A stretch of DNA of 64,000 nt from Triatoma infestans (Eukaryota; Arthropoda; Insecta; Hemiptera; Reduviidae): contig JAAEAF010003350.1 of assembly GCA_011037195.1 (NCBI GenBank), positions 1 through 64,000 on the forward strand, in the 5' to 3' direction. A program made the translations under genes and the position numbers. Below the pieces are notes generated by a model. It did no database searches. It was not told the DNA's origin and saw nothing but the letters and a program-made list of their open reading frames with translations. Positions 32,536 to 43,720 of this stretch are shown here, in pieces. Each line of letters starts with the position of its first letter. Positions within the stretch are counted from its first letter, which is position 1.

Positions 32536-33039
32536 AGTTTGTGTACTGTGTTTGTCCTTGTCTATAAAGTGTAGAGTGCATGTAGTTTACGTATATTGTG
32601 AACTGTTCTGATGAAGTGCATAGAGTACTGAGTTGTGGTAACCCGTCGGATCGCTACTCCCCAAGTAACTGCATGCAACAGATACCCCCTGCGGGCTTAA
32701 AAATAGGTAGCAAATAGTACATATTTGTCCCTTTCGTGATCATTGCAAAATAAGTAACTGGACCAAGACAAAAATGGTACAATTTAATAAATTTATTATC
32801 ACTATCTATAAAAGCCAAAGGAATGGAATAATTCTTATGTGCCTCCAATTCTGGAGTATTCACTAATACACTGGGCATTTGGCTGATGATCGTGGATAAT
32901 AATTATAAGAGCTCCCAGAAACTGCACGGCTGGAAATCCAACCGGAAATAACAAATAACAACCATGTGATTTTACAATTTGAACGAGTGCAGGCCAGAAG
33001 AACCTTGGCAATTCAGTCAACAAGATAAATAGCTTAGCA

Positions 33040-34275
33040 ACATTACCAAGAAAAACCAGACTAGGGTTTTCACTACTAAAGGTAAACCATAACTGGAATG
33101 AATTATGTGTACTGAGTCACTTTAATGAGTGCAAACACTACTTTGCTCGTACGAGTGATGCATGGAGATAAACTTGAGAGAAAGATAATGCTCAAGACTA
33201 CCCCCACTCTACGCTTAGGGCACAGCTTAATAGATTAGTAAAGTATTATTAAATGATACAAGATCCCCCTAATCGATTGGTAAAAATTTATCAATGCTCT
33301 ACAAGGGTCCCTCCTCCGAAATAAAATTATTGTACGATGTCGGCGGTAAATTTAAATTTGTATTAAATATAATGAATAAAATCTTTGTAGTGTAACTTTA
33401 GTGACGGTAAGCGTGGTAGTGGGAGTTCTGTGTGGGAAGTGGGGAGTTGAACAGCGTAAAAAGATATTTTACGCATGTTGCAACTGTCATATGGCAGTGA
33501 AATGTAATTGGTGATGTTGTGTGTTTATGTGGTGGTAGCTTGTGGCGTGAGCGGTTTAGTAAAAGGGCTTGTAAGTCTATATGTTTAAGAGAGTGACGTT
33601 ATCAGAAATAAGAAAGTGCTCACCACTGCTAACAATAATTGTATTCTATTGAAATAATAACCACAAGTTATTTGCAAGATATTTATAAACTTATTAATAT
33701 GCACTGATGCTAAGAGAGGGAAAGACAAGCGTTCTGCTTCGGTGTCTACAGCAAACTGTGTGCTTGAAGGAATGTCTTCTAATTGTTCGTTCCATTCCTC
33801 CCCTGTGAGAAGAAGGGGGTAGGGCAATGCTATCAAGGTTCATGAACTCTACAAGACAATAGTGGGTCTTCTACCTGAAATGCCCTTTAGCAAGGGAATG
33901 TTATATATTTTTATCATTTTGATTTTTTTTCAAATTAAATATAAATTCTTCCACTACAACAGATACCGTTTAAATTTGTTTTATCTACGGATTGTTTCTA
34001 GTTAATGTAACATATATTAATTATCATTTTTTTTTTAATAAAATATTACAATTTTCTAAAAATATGTTTTACACAAACGACTATATCATTTTCTTTGTAA
34101 GCCATGGTAGCATTTGATGACTTGATCAATAAAGTCCAATGCATAACATATACGCTTTTAACGACTAATAATTTGTTTAACACAATGATTTCAAAATTTT
34201 TGATTTTTCGTATTATATTAAAATTAAATTCATTCACTGAATTTATTTTGTATAATTTATTATTTTTTAAATAAA
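33040..34275. other. AT-rich interval; one doubtful exon candidate on minus (33624-33801)
   Basis: No repeat family is recognised. On minus, 33801-33624 is an open stretch (EEWNEQLEDIPSS, TEAERLSFPLL) between CTTCTTCTCACAG and GTGAGC splice-like sites. I do not recognise the protein, and the phase partners are unknown. Confidence 0.35.
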
Positions 34276-34280
34276 AAATG

Positions 34281-34295
34281 TTTATTTATTTATTT
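34281..34295 (-). terminator. Polyadenylation signals of the MARCH-like gene
   Basis: Overlapping AATAAA hexamers on the minus strand lie about 75-90 bases after the stop codon at 34367-34369, a normal distance for 3'-end formation. Confidence 0.55.
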
Positions 34296-34366
34296 TTTTT
34301 TGTTGACAGATAAATGGGATTAGATTAATTTCGATTTCACCAAGTTATTTAGATTTACTGCATACA

Positions 34367-34555
34367 TTATGTTGGTATTGATGTACTGTTGTTCTCATTA
34401 TTGTTGTAGTTTTGTATACGGGTTATTCTAAATGAATTAATGTGTCCCCATTTCCAAGCAATAAAACGATTGAAATTTATTATTAAAATTATTAACATCA
34501 ATGCACTAATTAATATAGCCATGAACAGTGCACTCATTAAGATCATTATCCATAC
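34367..34555 (-). other. MARCH-like gene, coding exon 3 (membrane helix and tail)
   Basis: Encodes 62 residues. The first ~28 are a strong membrane helix (SALFMAILISALMLIILII), followed by NRFIAWKWGHINSFRITRI and an Asn-rich end. The stop TAA is at 34367-34369. Confidence 0.82.
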
Positions 34556-37343
34556 CTGTAAAAATTTGTATTAATAAATTTAATATATGTAATCTTTTTT
34601 TTTTGTTAATTATAAATTAGTATTTTATATAAATTAGTACATTAATATTTATTATTTATTCTTTCTCTCTAATAATGCCTATTTTTCAGGCGGGCTTAAC
34701 GTCCAACTACCAAATTAGGTGTCGTGGACGGGGGCGGAAGCACCTACTTTACTATTAACATTTTTTAAACAAATATAAAATTTAGCAGTTATATGCTGGA
34801 CTCGAACTGGGGTCCTCCCACTTACAAGTCCATTCTCGTGACCACTACACCAGCACCAGCCCCTATTCTTTCTCTCTTTTATTATTATTATTAAGTGAAT
34901 CTATTCATTAATGTTTCATTTTGAATTTTATAAATAATTAAATTAACTTACATCACTGCCCAAAATAACACCTGTTCTCGCCAGATTTATAAAAGCTGAT
35001 AGATATAAATATAAAGATTCCTTGGTTGTTGCAAAACTAATCCATGGATGATTCCATACTTTCCACCATCTAAACAAAATTTAAAGCAAGTTAACTAGCA
35101 AAACAGAAAGAAACAAATTATTATAATTATATAATTTAGTTATATAAAAAAAAAAAAGGTTAAAAGTATAGAATAGCACCCGCACATCCATTTCTTGTTA
35201 ATGGAATGATGAAATTTATGCACAGTACAAAGATGGGATGATAAATTTCCGACCTCCACAAAAGATGGTGCTTGCAGCGAGCGCCAATTATTTGATTAAG
35301 CCATCTTGAAATGCCATCTGTCTAACCTAAAAATTTGACAGAACTACTTTGTTTTATTTCATAATCTGTGACTTTTTTTTTTTTATTTTTTTTTTAAAGA
35401 TGTGTTGTTTTTAGTATGCAACAAATTAAAGGGCGAGCCGTGATAACAATTTTTTGCAATTTTTTTATCGAAGGTTTTTCTCCTAGCATAAAGACGGGAA
35501 TTTGACGTATCATTGGGAGAAATCTGCTCATTCATTTACAACTGTCAAAACGTGGTTAGCATTTAAGAAGCTGAGCGTTCTGGAAGACTAAAATTGGCTA
35601 CAACCAAAGAAATCATGCAAAACGTCCACAAAACCATTATGAATGATGGTTGAAACTGACAGAAGTAGATGAGATTGCTGGCAAAAAAAAAAAAAATGGC
35701 GTATCCTGGGGAAGAGAAAATTGTCAGTAAGGTGGGTGCCGCGTTTGCTGGCATCCGATCAAAAATTGCAAAGCATGATATTGGTGTCGGAACAATGTTT
35801 GGCTCTCTACGAATCCAGCCTAGCAGACTTTTTGCGACGGTTTGTTACAGTGGATCCACCATTATACCCCCGACACCAAACAGCAATGGAAAGAGTGGAC
35901 AGGTATTGGAGTAGTAACGCCATAAAAGACGAAAAGCACCCCATCAGCAGGGAAGGTGATAGCCTCAGTTTTCTCAGATCCTAAAGGAATCTTGTTGGTA
36001 GATTATTTATAAAAAGGCAGGCTAATCTTCTAGACCAGTTGAAGCAAAAAATTTAAAAAAAAAAGGCCAGATCTGGTGAAGAAGAAAGTTGTGTTTCATC
36101 AGGACAACGCTCCCAGTCACGAAAGCTATCACTGTAAAGGCAAAAATTCATGAATTGAAGTTTAAAGTTGTGCCGCATGCACCCTATTCACCAGGTAGGT
36201 GTTGGTGTAGTGGTTATGAGCATGGACTGGTATGTGGAAGGTCCCCAGTTCGAGTCCCGCGGTATAAGCTAAACTTTTTATTCCTTTAAAAAATATTATT
36301 GGTAAAGTAGGCGCTTCCGCTCCCCGTCCACGACACCTAATTTGGTAGTTGGACGTTAAGCCTGCCTGAAAAAATAGGCATTACTTTACTTTACTTATTA
36401 TGGAAATTTTAAAAAAAGTGCTCGCTCGCATTGTCGGGTATAAAAAAAAGAAGCTGTACTTTACACAAAAACTTTTATTAATCCAATTTGGGTGTTGGGA
36501 AAGTCAATTCTTTATAGAGGCATTGAAACAACAATTTCAAATAATCTATAAACTGCCAAATAAACTACTTTTTCTAGTTTACCGTTTAAGTTTGTCAGAT
36601 AATGTATGTAAAAATTATTATTATTATTTTTAAAAATTAAACAATCGTAATAACGTAATCGTTTGGTAACGTAATTAATAAATACTAGCAATTTTGAGAA
36701 AAATTTAATATAGGGGTCGCGTGAGCCTCTTGTAGCTCTGAGCAGTGTTCCAAGCGCTTTAGAGTTGGATTGGCGTAAAGTAGGAAACAATTTATTATTT
36801 CTGGTGCACTGTGAGCAACCTTGGGACCCCCAGGAATAAGAGAGTAAAGATATGAGAAGCGAAGCACCCGACTAACAAATATCTAACAAAACCGAATTTT
36901 AATTTTATTCCTCCTTTATTGTAAAAAAACTAATAAACTTTCTTATTTTTATCTGTAATTGAAATAATGGGAGCGTTTGAAGAAATAAAATATTAAGCAC
37001 AATATATGGTGTACGTAATGCGTAGAGTTAAGGGGAAAAAATGTCTTTAGGAATGCACTGGCGAGTGGAGTAGCTATTTTACACTTTTACCCAAAAAAAG
37101 TAATGAAGGAATCCAAAAATTAAAAAATTACTTGTAATTTATAGTTGGCGGATAGCTAGCGTGACATATTTCACAAGTTGGTACACATTTTCTATCAATC
37201 CATGTATCTAAACACTCTTTATGTACATTGGCTATTGTTCCAGTACATTTGCATGGTTGTATTAAATCTTGTTCGGACACTTCTTCATAACAAATTCTAC
37301 ATGTGGCCATGCGTATACGATTTTCACTAGAAACATTTGACAT
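34367..37343 (-). CDS. Small MARCH2/3-type membrane RING-CH E3 ubiquitin ligase, three coding exons
   Basis: Coding exons on minus are 37343-37132, 35069-34952 and 34555-34367 (212, 118 and 189 bp; 519 bp, 172 residues). Exon 1 ends at a GTAATT donor after two bases of a Lys codon; exon 2 follows TTTTGTTTAG and supplies the third base. Exon 2 ends in phase 0 at GTAAGT, and exon 3 follows TTTTTACAG. Residues 15-60 form a complete C4HC3 RING variant: Cys15, 18, 31, 33, His41, Cys44, 57, 60, with Trp48 in the LDTWI motif. After a Trp-rich stretch, exon 2 holds a weak hydrophobic helix and exon 3 a strong one. A basic/aromatic tail follows, as in MARCH2/3, which sit in endosomal membranes and ubiquitinate membrane proteins. 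A G at -3 supports the start at 37343. The first membrane helix is weaker than usual, so a missed small exon is possible. No expression evidence. Confidence 0.85.
34678..34866 (-). repeat. tRNA-derived SINE-B copy in intron 2 of the MARCH-like gene
   Basis: On minus the order is tRNA-like head (A box TGGTGTAGTGG, B box AGTTCGAGTCC), body (GCGCTTCC-like text, CACGACACCTAATTTGG) and 3' end GCCTGAAAAATAGGCATTA. It has the same structure as 36196-36398 in the opposite orientation. Confidence 0.82.
34952..35069 (-). other. MARCH-like gene, coding exon 2
   Basis: Encodes WWKVWNHPWISF and then a moderately hydrophobic segment (LYLYLSAFINLA...GVIL). It lies between a T-rich acceptor (AG at 35070-35071) and a perfect GTAAGT donor (34951-34946). 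Its length of 118 bp is not a multiple of three, so skipping it would shift the frame of exon 3. Confidence 0.8.
35410..36195 (+). pseudogene. Irritans-type mariner transposase remnant in intron 1
   Basis: Read across several frames it follows a mariner transposase from the N-terminus: KGRAVI, EGFSPS, then RWVPRLLASDQ, EQCLALYESS and LADFLRRFVTVDPP (first catalytic Asp changed from DETW), then VVFHQDNAPSHESY (second Asp), AKIHELKFKVVPHAPYSP, where it is cut by SINE-B at 36196. Frameshifts, a poly-A insertion (35683) and stops break it. The third Asp and C-terminus are not found beyond the SINE. TIRs were not located. Confidence 0.8.
36196..36398 (+). repeat. tRNA-derived SINE-B copy in intron 1, inserted in the mariner relic
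   Basis: A box TGGTGTAGTGG (36203-36213) and B box AGTTCGAGTCC (36247-36257) form a tRNA-like RNA polymerase III promoter. The body ends CCTGAAAAAATAGGCATT and an (ACTTT)n tail. It cuts the mariner frame right after SP(G), before the expected DLAPSD. Confidence 0.88.
36399..37131. other. Rest of MARCH-like intron 1
   Basis: I see no further gene or repeat. Short frames at 36400-36633 and on minus at 36512-36867 have no motif. Confidence 0.4.
37132..37343 (-). other. MARCH-like gene, coding exon 1 (RING-CH domain)
   Basis: Encodes the first 70 codons plus two bases. All eight zinc ligands are in this exon, with spacings C-x2-C-x12-C-x-C-x7-H-x2-C-x12-C-x2-C. If unspliced, the frame would read one more Lys codon and stop, giving a soluble RING-only peptide of 71 residues. 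Confidence 0.88.
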
Positions 37344-39235
37344 TTCACTTGCTTGATTTTGGTTATTGTTATAGATTATAACACTCTTCAGAGAAACTTT
37401 ACAAAAAAGATACTGGCAGCTTCATGTGGCTGACGCAACCACCGTTAGCGTGCTAGTTGTTCTCATATATCTCAACGCGCATAATCCCCTCGACCACGTC
37501 CACACGTTTACTCAAGGATGAATGGGTTACATCCTTCAAATATCAAGCTTAGTACTAAAACCTCGCCTACTCTAGCTAAGAAAATTGTCACGCCCAATTT
37601 CAGAGCTTAAATTAACCTCAAGTGTTAAAATAAACATTTGTAAAAATCTGAAATTAACCATCAACAGTTAGAAATCTGGTCTAAAAATCACTTTCAGGAT
37701 GAAACAACCAGTCTGGAAACAAGTATTTACAAGAGGTTACAAAATATTCCTCAAGAGTTCCAACAAGTAACACTTTCCCAGATGTAATTAAGCTTCTTCA
37801 CACAGCTCTTTGTCGAGAAGTTCTGTGTTATAGAACAGTTACAGTTCTCTTCAATCTAAACGAATGTTAGAACAAGCAATAATATCATTCTAGCTGCACA
37901 TACCATTGTATGCTTCCATTGTGATTCTTGCTCAGTATCTTTTATTTACAGTTTCTCGTCATTAGTTAGTTAAAAAATTGCCATATAAATACAAGTGTCA
38001 AGTAGTGTGTGTGTTTGTGTTTGTGTGTGTGTATTCACCTATCATTGCAATGGTCCGTCACCATTCAACCAAACAAAAGTGGGGGAATATGTCTTTCTTC
38101 CAGAATGCTACTTGATATTTATTAATTCTACTTATTCTGTTAGAAAAAAAAAAAATGAAAGCTACAAAATACTGAAATCTGTAGAAGATACTTTAGAAGG
38201 TTTTCTGTTTTCACGGAACTGAAGAGGCAACTCTACTGCTTCTGAATGGTTGCAGCACTATTTTTATCACGTTAATTGTAAGTAATGAATGTTTCGCAGT
38301 AAGTCTCTTACAAAGGCGTCTCTTTTATTAATAGATATTCGGTAAATGTGTAGAACAGTTCCCTCCCCCCACGTGTAGCGCATTCTGGTGGTATATTCTG
38401 TAAACTATACTCCTCATCTACACTGTGTTATGCACTATGTTATGTTTAAAAGAAAAAGTAGAAATCGGAAGAAAAAGAAATATTTTTTTTTTATAATATG
38501 TAGTTTAAACAAATAAAGCATGTGGTTGCTTTCCCTTCATCATAAGGGGGGTTATTACCTTGCCAAAGTACTCACAAAATTGGCTACTTGGAGGCATGTT
38601 TAAAAGGAAGACTCTCGCAGATCTGATCTCAAGGTGTGTTCTTGCGCATAACCTTATTGATAAAGGTATTTGATAGAATGGTCCCCCATGATTATGGTCC
38701 CAGACTGGTATTAGAAGTGAGTTACACTTCTGGTGCAGAAAAGAGCGCTAGAAACCTGCCCTCAACCTACCCTCAAGTAATGTTTAAAATTTAACATCAC
38801 AAAAATACACAGAATACATCAAATTAAATTTGGCCCGAAGTGGGATTAGACAATGTACATACCTTTCTATAATTATTCGTATCAGGATGATGAAATTTTT
38901 TCACAGTATGCCACCCACAATACACTATTATTCATTAAAAAAAAAATTATGTCATACATATTTTGAGCAGTACGTATTTAATTAAAAAAATTTGAAAATC
39001 TAAAAATGCAGCAACTCGAATAATACATTTCAAAATTAATAATGGCCACCATATTAGTTGTTAGGGTCACAACTATGGACAGTTATTCTATAGTAATTGA
39101 ATATTTATTCTATTATAATGAATATTTTTATCACGGATTTGAATAGTCCATGTGTGAAAGTTTTAAAAATAAATATTAAAATAATTATATATATTACGTA
39201 CTATGTATTTTTTGAAAAAAATTAAATAACAAAAC
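37344..39235. other. Upstream region of the MARCH-like gene and intergenic sequence
   Basis: This should contain the promoter and 5'UTR of the minus-strand gene, but I can point to no specific element. A GT microsatellite lies at 38006-38031. No other gene is recognised. Confidence 0.4.
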
Positions 39236-39239
39236 TCCA

Positions 39240-40160
39240 AATCCTTCTTCAAAACATTCTATCAACCCCCCCCATTATTCTTGAACATCATTTTGGATTC
39301 CGAAATTGCTTGGTGGACACCATAAATACCTCCTTTTAGCTGAAGCAACATTGCCCGGGAGTTTTCTTAGATCCTATCCGCGCTAGAGTTCCTCAAAGGA
39401 GCATATTTGCTCCCCTCTTCAACGCAATGTATAGGCAGACATTCCTCTAAATCCGAGCAACCACTTTTTATTCCTTAGCCGACAATACGGCAAAAGATCT
39501 AAAATAAGGATCCTGCAATTGCCACCCAATCTCTTTAATCCCATTTTCAAATCCTCAAAAACCCTGGTGTCGCGAATGAAGAATAAAAGTAAATGAGAGC
39601 AAATCCAGATAGATAACATTCACACTGAACCGCAAAATACTCTTTTTCAATATACCCGAACCAGCTTTCTATTCCTTCGACAGACAAAGTGCAATATCTC
39701 GGCTCATACGAGAAACCTGGATTCAATATACTCGAGAAAAACGTGAGTTCTGGTAACGAATGATTAAGCAACAACTCGACAGACGACGAAAACTAACTCT
39801 TTCGAACAAACAAATACTCTACACATAGCCCTGCTCGCTGCTATCTAGACATACGGACTCGAACTACACGGATCAGCAAAGCGCTTCAATCTCTACCGCA
39901 TCCAATCCCTCAAATCAAAAATCCTTCTCACAATAAACTGTCGATGCTCCTTTTTGCGTCACTATCCATACTGAACTAAAAATCCCATGTGTCCTCGATC
40001 ACGCCAAGTTCTGATATATTAAATTTCATTCCAAACTTTCCCATCACTACAGCCCATTGATACGCAACTTGTCACAGACAACACTATCAGTATAAACACT
40101 TCCTGAAGGTTGAAGCGCCGATGGCATCACGATCACCTGATCGCTAAAAAAAGGCATTCT
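39240..40160 (+). pseudogene. Heavily decayed Jockey-type LINE
   Basis: In changing frames the plus strand gives ARVPQRSIFAPLFNAMYRQT-like text (motif B), a degraded YADD region, ESKSR and FTLNRKILFFNIPEPAF, the RQQLDRRRKLTLSNKQILYT region, and TELKIPCVLDHAKF. These run parallel to the Jockey relic at 4174-5106 (KSKCVSFTLRRA, LDRRSKLSLENKSLIYK, DLKIPFVHQFIKS). Stops and indels are frequent, so it is an old copy. Confidence 0.7.
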
Positions 40161-40885
40161 TTGAATTCACTTCATCGGTGTCTATGCTAACTGGCTTATG
40201 ATGGTCATTGTTGGATGTCCCTCTTTCAATTCAATCACGGCATGTCATTTTATTTTATTTCATTTTTTTTTTTTTTTCAGTTTTGGTTTATTTTAGTTTT
40301 TGTTATGAATTAACAAAAAATATACATTAATACCAAGCAGACAATATTTGGCATAGGATCGGAATAATGTTTCTTTTAGTTTGTAGTGCACAAGCGTATA
40401 ATGTTGGCAGATATCAAAGCAAAATTTCTATACATTTTGCGGTATATGGCGTGGGGCTTGAAGTAATTGTTTGGGTTATGAAAGAGAGTATGATTGCATC
40501 AAAAAGAATGTTTACAGTGTGTGATAAAAAAAAATGAATCCAGTACATAAGAAAAGAATGATTGATGTGTGTGTGTGCATGTGTATCCAGAGGTGTAATC
40601 TAAGCGTACACAAATTGGGACTGACTCGGAATTGTTTTTTTCTATTTCTCGAGCGTACATCAGTAAGGATTCTAGGGGTCCGGAGGCTGAGCACTCCCGG
40701 ATTAGGTTGGCACGGTGCAATGGAGGAGTGAAACAAAGCCACGATTATCAAATACTATAACAATATTTTGCTTTCCTTACTCAGTTTTCGTCTACTCAGC
40801 CTTCTACGTAGCGCGGCCCAGTCTAAAATTTTTGGGGCGCACTGGCGATTTTAGCCACTTGCTTAATATAGGGATATCAATTTTT
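40161..40885. other. Interval without a recognisable gene
   Basis: T-rich 3' end material of the LINE, then text with opposing open frames at 40499-40751 that share no motif. Likely non-coding. Confidence 0.4.
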
Positions 40886-40889
40886 GGCT

Positions 40890-41075
40890 GCCTATAAATT
40901 TTTGGTTTTTGTGACATTTTGTACAAACACATTTTGTTAAAACATTTTTTTTCCATACTCGGAGGGGGGCAGGGAATCTCAAAACATGTATTGCTGGCCG
41001 AAAACTCAGTTTTGTAAATTGGGTTACGATCGTAATACTTCCTCTTTACCAGAAGTATGAGAAAGTAAAAATTAC
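40890..41075 (-). repeat. R1kb family fragment, 5' region
   Basis: The minus strand starts TACTTTCTCATACTTCTGG...AGAGGAAGTATTACGATCG, as the R1kb beginning does, and continues through the GAGTTTTCGGCC position. It ends before the microsatellite. Confidence 0.6.
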
Positions 41076-43070
41076 CGCTATATTATTTTACAATTATTAT
41101 CACATAGCTTGATTGAACTGAATATGTCATATTGTGATATACTGTGAATAAAATTGATCATTCCAAGATGGATGAATATAAAATAGGGTGATTGGGGCAA
41201 CAAATCTACATGCTATATTGATTAGTCCATTACTTTTAATACTTAAAGCTGACTTAGCGCAAATAATTGCACTGTTGTTCAATAGAAAAAAAAATAGTTT
41301 TAAAGCAATAGTAAGGTTTAATAGGATCCAAAGAGAGGGATCCATAGCAGAAAGAGAGAGTTGGAGAAACTGCTTAAATACAGTAACAGGAGAGATACAG
41401 GTCATATAGGAGAGTTCACTCGGCAGTCACAACGTGTCATCCACCTTGCTCTTTACCTGTCTACTATTCTCTGTTATTTTAGTGTAAAGTCTAGGCAGTC
41501 AGTGGTGCTTTTATATTATTCAGTGTTCAACTTCACTTCTAGTTTGTTCATTCAAACCAAACCATTTTCTCTCCTTTACAAACACATTATATAAGGCAGC
41601 TTCACTTTTCCTAACAGATTTCAGAATTTCCTTAAATAAGTCTACAATTCGATGTTGTTATGATAGTATTTTTCTAAGATAGAAGGGATCATATGAAAAT
41701 TATTTTTATCAATTTGTTCAATTTCCATAATTTTCCTACAATAATCAGCAATAAAGTAGCAAATCCTAAAAACACTTGAAATATTGAAGGATCACTCACT
41801 CTCACTAGACTTGCTGATCCTTGAAATCTTTCTCCTTGAAATAGTCACAAAGTTTACGTCACAATAGGAAGCCTATGCAGCTTTGAAAATGGCGATTTTT
41901 TTTATTTTATTTTGGTCAATTAAATGTATTGCTACTACTTCTATAGTATCATTTAAGCTGAATTTGAGCCATTGCATCGATGCCCTTAATCTTATATTAT
42001 GTAAATAGGATATACGCGTAATGTCCTGACAATGAGACTCCCTTTACGGTTGATATAATAAAATTTAATGTCGCTCTTTCGTCTTAATAAAATATATTGG
42101 AAAAATAAAAAGGAAAAAAAAACATGAATTGTGATTTACTATTTGGACATATTGTAGTTAAAAACAGCAGCTCTCAATTGATCTCTTAAACCATACCTAC
42201 CATGCAGTTCCATTGTTAGCCATTTTTATCCCTTTTTAATATTGCACTGAAAATTTCGTTTTTTTTTTTAACAAAAACCATTAAAAATAATATTAGATTC
42301 ACATTTTTCTTATCAATAATTTGTTAGGGCCATATGATTTTTAACTAAGCCAACTATACAGTTAACTTCTCATCTGATATTATAGGACTATTTACCAAAT
42401 AATGATTAATTTTATTTAATTTTATTAATTTTAAATTTTTTTGTCGTTTATAAAATAGAAATTGTTTACCCAAAAAGTTCGTTAAATCCCCTTGTTTTGT
42501 TGATTGTGATCATGAAGGCAAGTCATGTGATTCCGAAAGCCAGGAAGCTTTGGCATAAAGCGTAGATCCCGGATGCTTTTAATCCATTTAAGTTTCAGTA
42601 TATCAAATAGGGTTGGTTAACAACTGTTTGACTATTTAGTAATAGGAGTTCATCTATTTTAACTAGTCAAAAATCTTTTTAATAGATTTTTCAAAATCTA
42701 TTTTAAGCAGTTTTTTTTTTTTGGTTTCAAAGCTCTTCTTTCTTTTAGTGAATACTATCATGTGATATTCATCTTGAAAAAAACAAACAAGCAATTATTG
42801 GATTGTGACGTATGAAATGACCGTTTTGTAATTTTTAATTAACGTATTAGTTGTGTAAGCTCTCGAAGTAGGCATAGAGAATGGGAGGCCTAGCAGCTTC
42901 CAAATTTTCTACCTCTCTCTCGCCCTCTCTTGGCTGTGAGCTCTAGATCTAAGCTGGGAGTTTGAAAGCAAGGTGAAAGCCCGGGCTACAATTACCTCGA
43001 AATATTATTCTGAATCTATAATTGATAGGGCTAAGATAATCTTAATAAAAGCCATTAACCGGCAAGTCTT
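41076..43070. other. AT-rich interval without a recognisable gene
   Basis: No motif-bearing frames. The part at 41400-41600 resembles 15180-15400 (see that entry). No repeat ends were found. Confidence 0.35.
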
Positions 43071-43074
43071 GTCT

Positions 43075-43720
43075 TCTTTTTTTTTTGAAGGGGGGCCAAT
43101 ACACTGTGACCTTGCGATTATTGTGCTATGCCCCCTGGGTGCCGCAGGCTATTTGCCTACAGCACCCGAGTAGATGTCCCAAATGAACATCCGTTCTACA
43201 TGACTTCCATCAGGTTAAGATCCCTGAGGGATCCTAGTAACCGAAAGGGCTCTAGAGATGGTATATCTTCCTCCTACACTTGGTAGCTACCCAGGTTCTT
43301 GGATCTTCTCTGAGTGGCAACATCTTCGTTAGGAGATGTAATGGAGTTTTCTCCAACATCCCACAGAGTCTGCATGGGCTATCACTTTCCAAACCCAGCT
43401 TCGTCAGGTGCCCTCTAAGTCGGCAATGCTCCGTGAGAACGCAAAGCCTGCTCTTCCTCAGGAGATGCAGGCCTCCAATCTCCACTGGTTATAATTTTCC
43501 AGGCAGATCTTGGCCTGCCGCAAACCGTGGAGGGAGTTCCAGAGTTGTAATCTCTTTGCTTCCTCCTCCTCCTTCCTAAGTCTTCCAACAGAAACTGGTC
43601 GCTGACCCCACAAAAAGGTTCCGGCTCTAGAAGCGTGGTCGCAGCGCCTATCTTCGCCAGGGCGTAGGCCAACTCATTCCCTTGTCTTATTGCTTCTTCC
43701 TGAATTATTCCTGAAATTTA
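43075..43720 (-). pseudogene. RNase H/C-terminal fragment of a LINE
   Basis: On minus, from 43720: NELAYALAKIGAATTLLEPEPFCGV, the end of a LINE RNase H domain. A linker follows (PRSAWKIITSGDWRPASPEE), then after a frameshift LTEHCRLRGHLTKLGLESDSPCRLCGMLEKTPLH, the C-x2-C...H pattern. The element ends in an A tail (T run on plus, 43077-43086). EPEPFCGV compares with PEPAVGI at 48000-48060, so it belongs to the same group. Confidence 0.78.

Larger units (their letters stand above)
31345..33035. repeat. Duplicated repeat block with interleaved SINE-A copies
   Basis: Three partial copies of one unit. Copy 1 is 31345-31790 (with the GCTGATTGTCGTGGATAATC part), copy 2 is 32025-32345 (with the AGTTTGTGTACTGTG...GCGGGCTTAAAAATAGG part), and copy 3 is 32536-33035 (both parts joined). 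A reverse SINE-A copy follows copy 1 and another follows copy 2. The arrangement fits unequal exchange or duplication of a unit that already carried the SINE. The short open frames here have no known motif; the element type is unknown. Confidence 0.65.

Noticed and set aside
36196..36270. Genuine tRNA gene in the intron
   Set aside because: It is the head of SINE-B; body and tail match two other copies.
34367..37343. Virus-derived K3/MIR-like immune-evasion gene
   Set aside because: The RING-CH domain is shared by cellular and viral proteins, but consensus introns and cellular polyadenylation signals point to an ordinary cellular MARCH gene.
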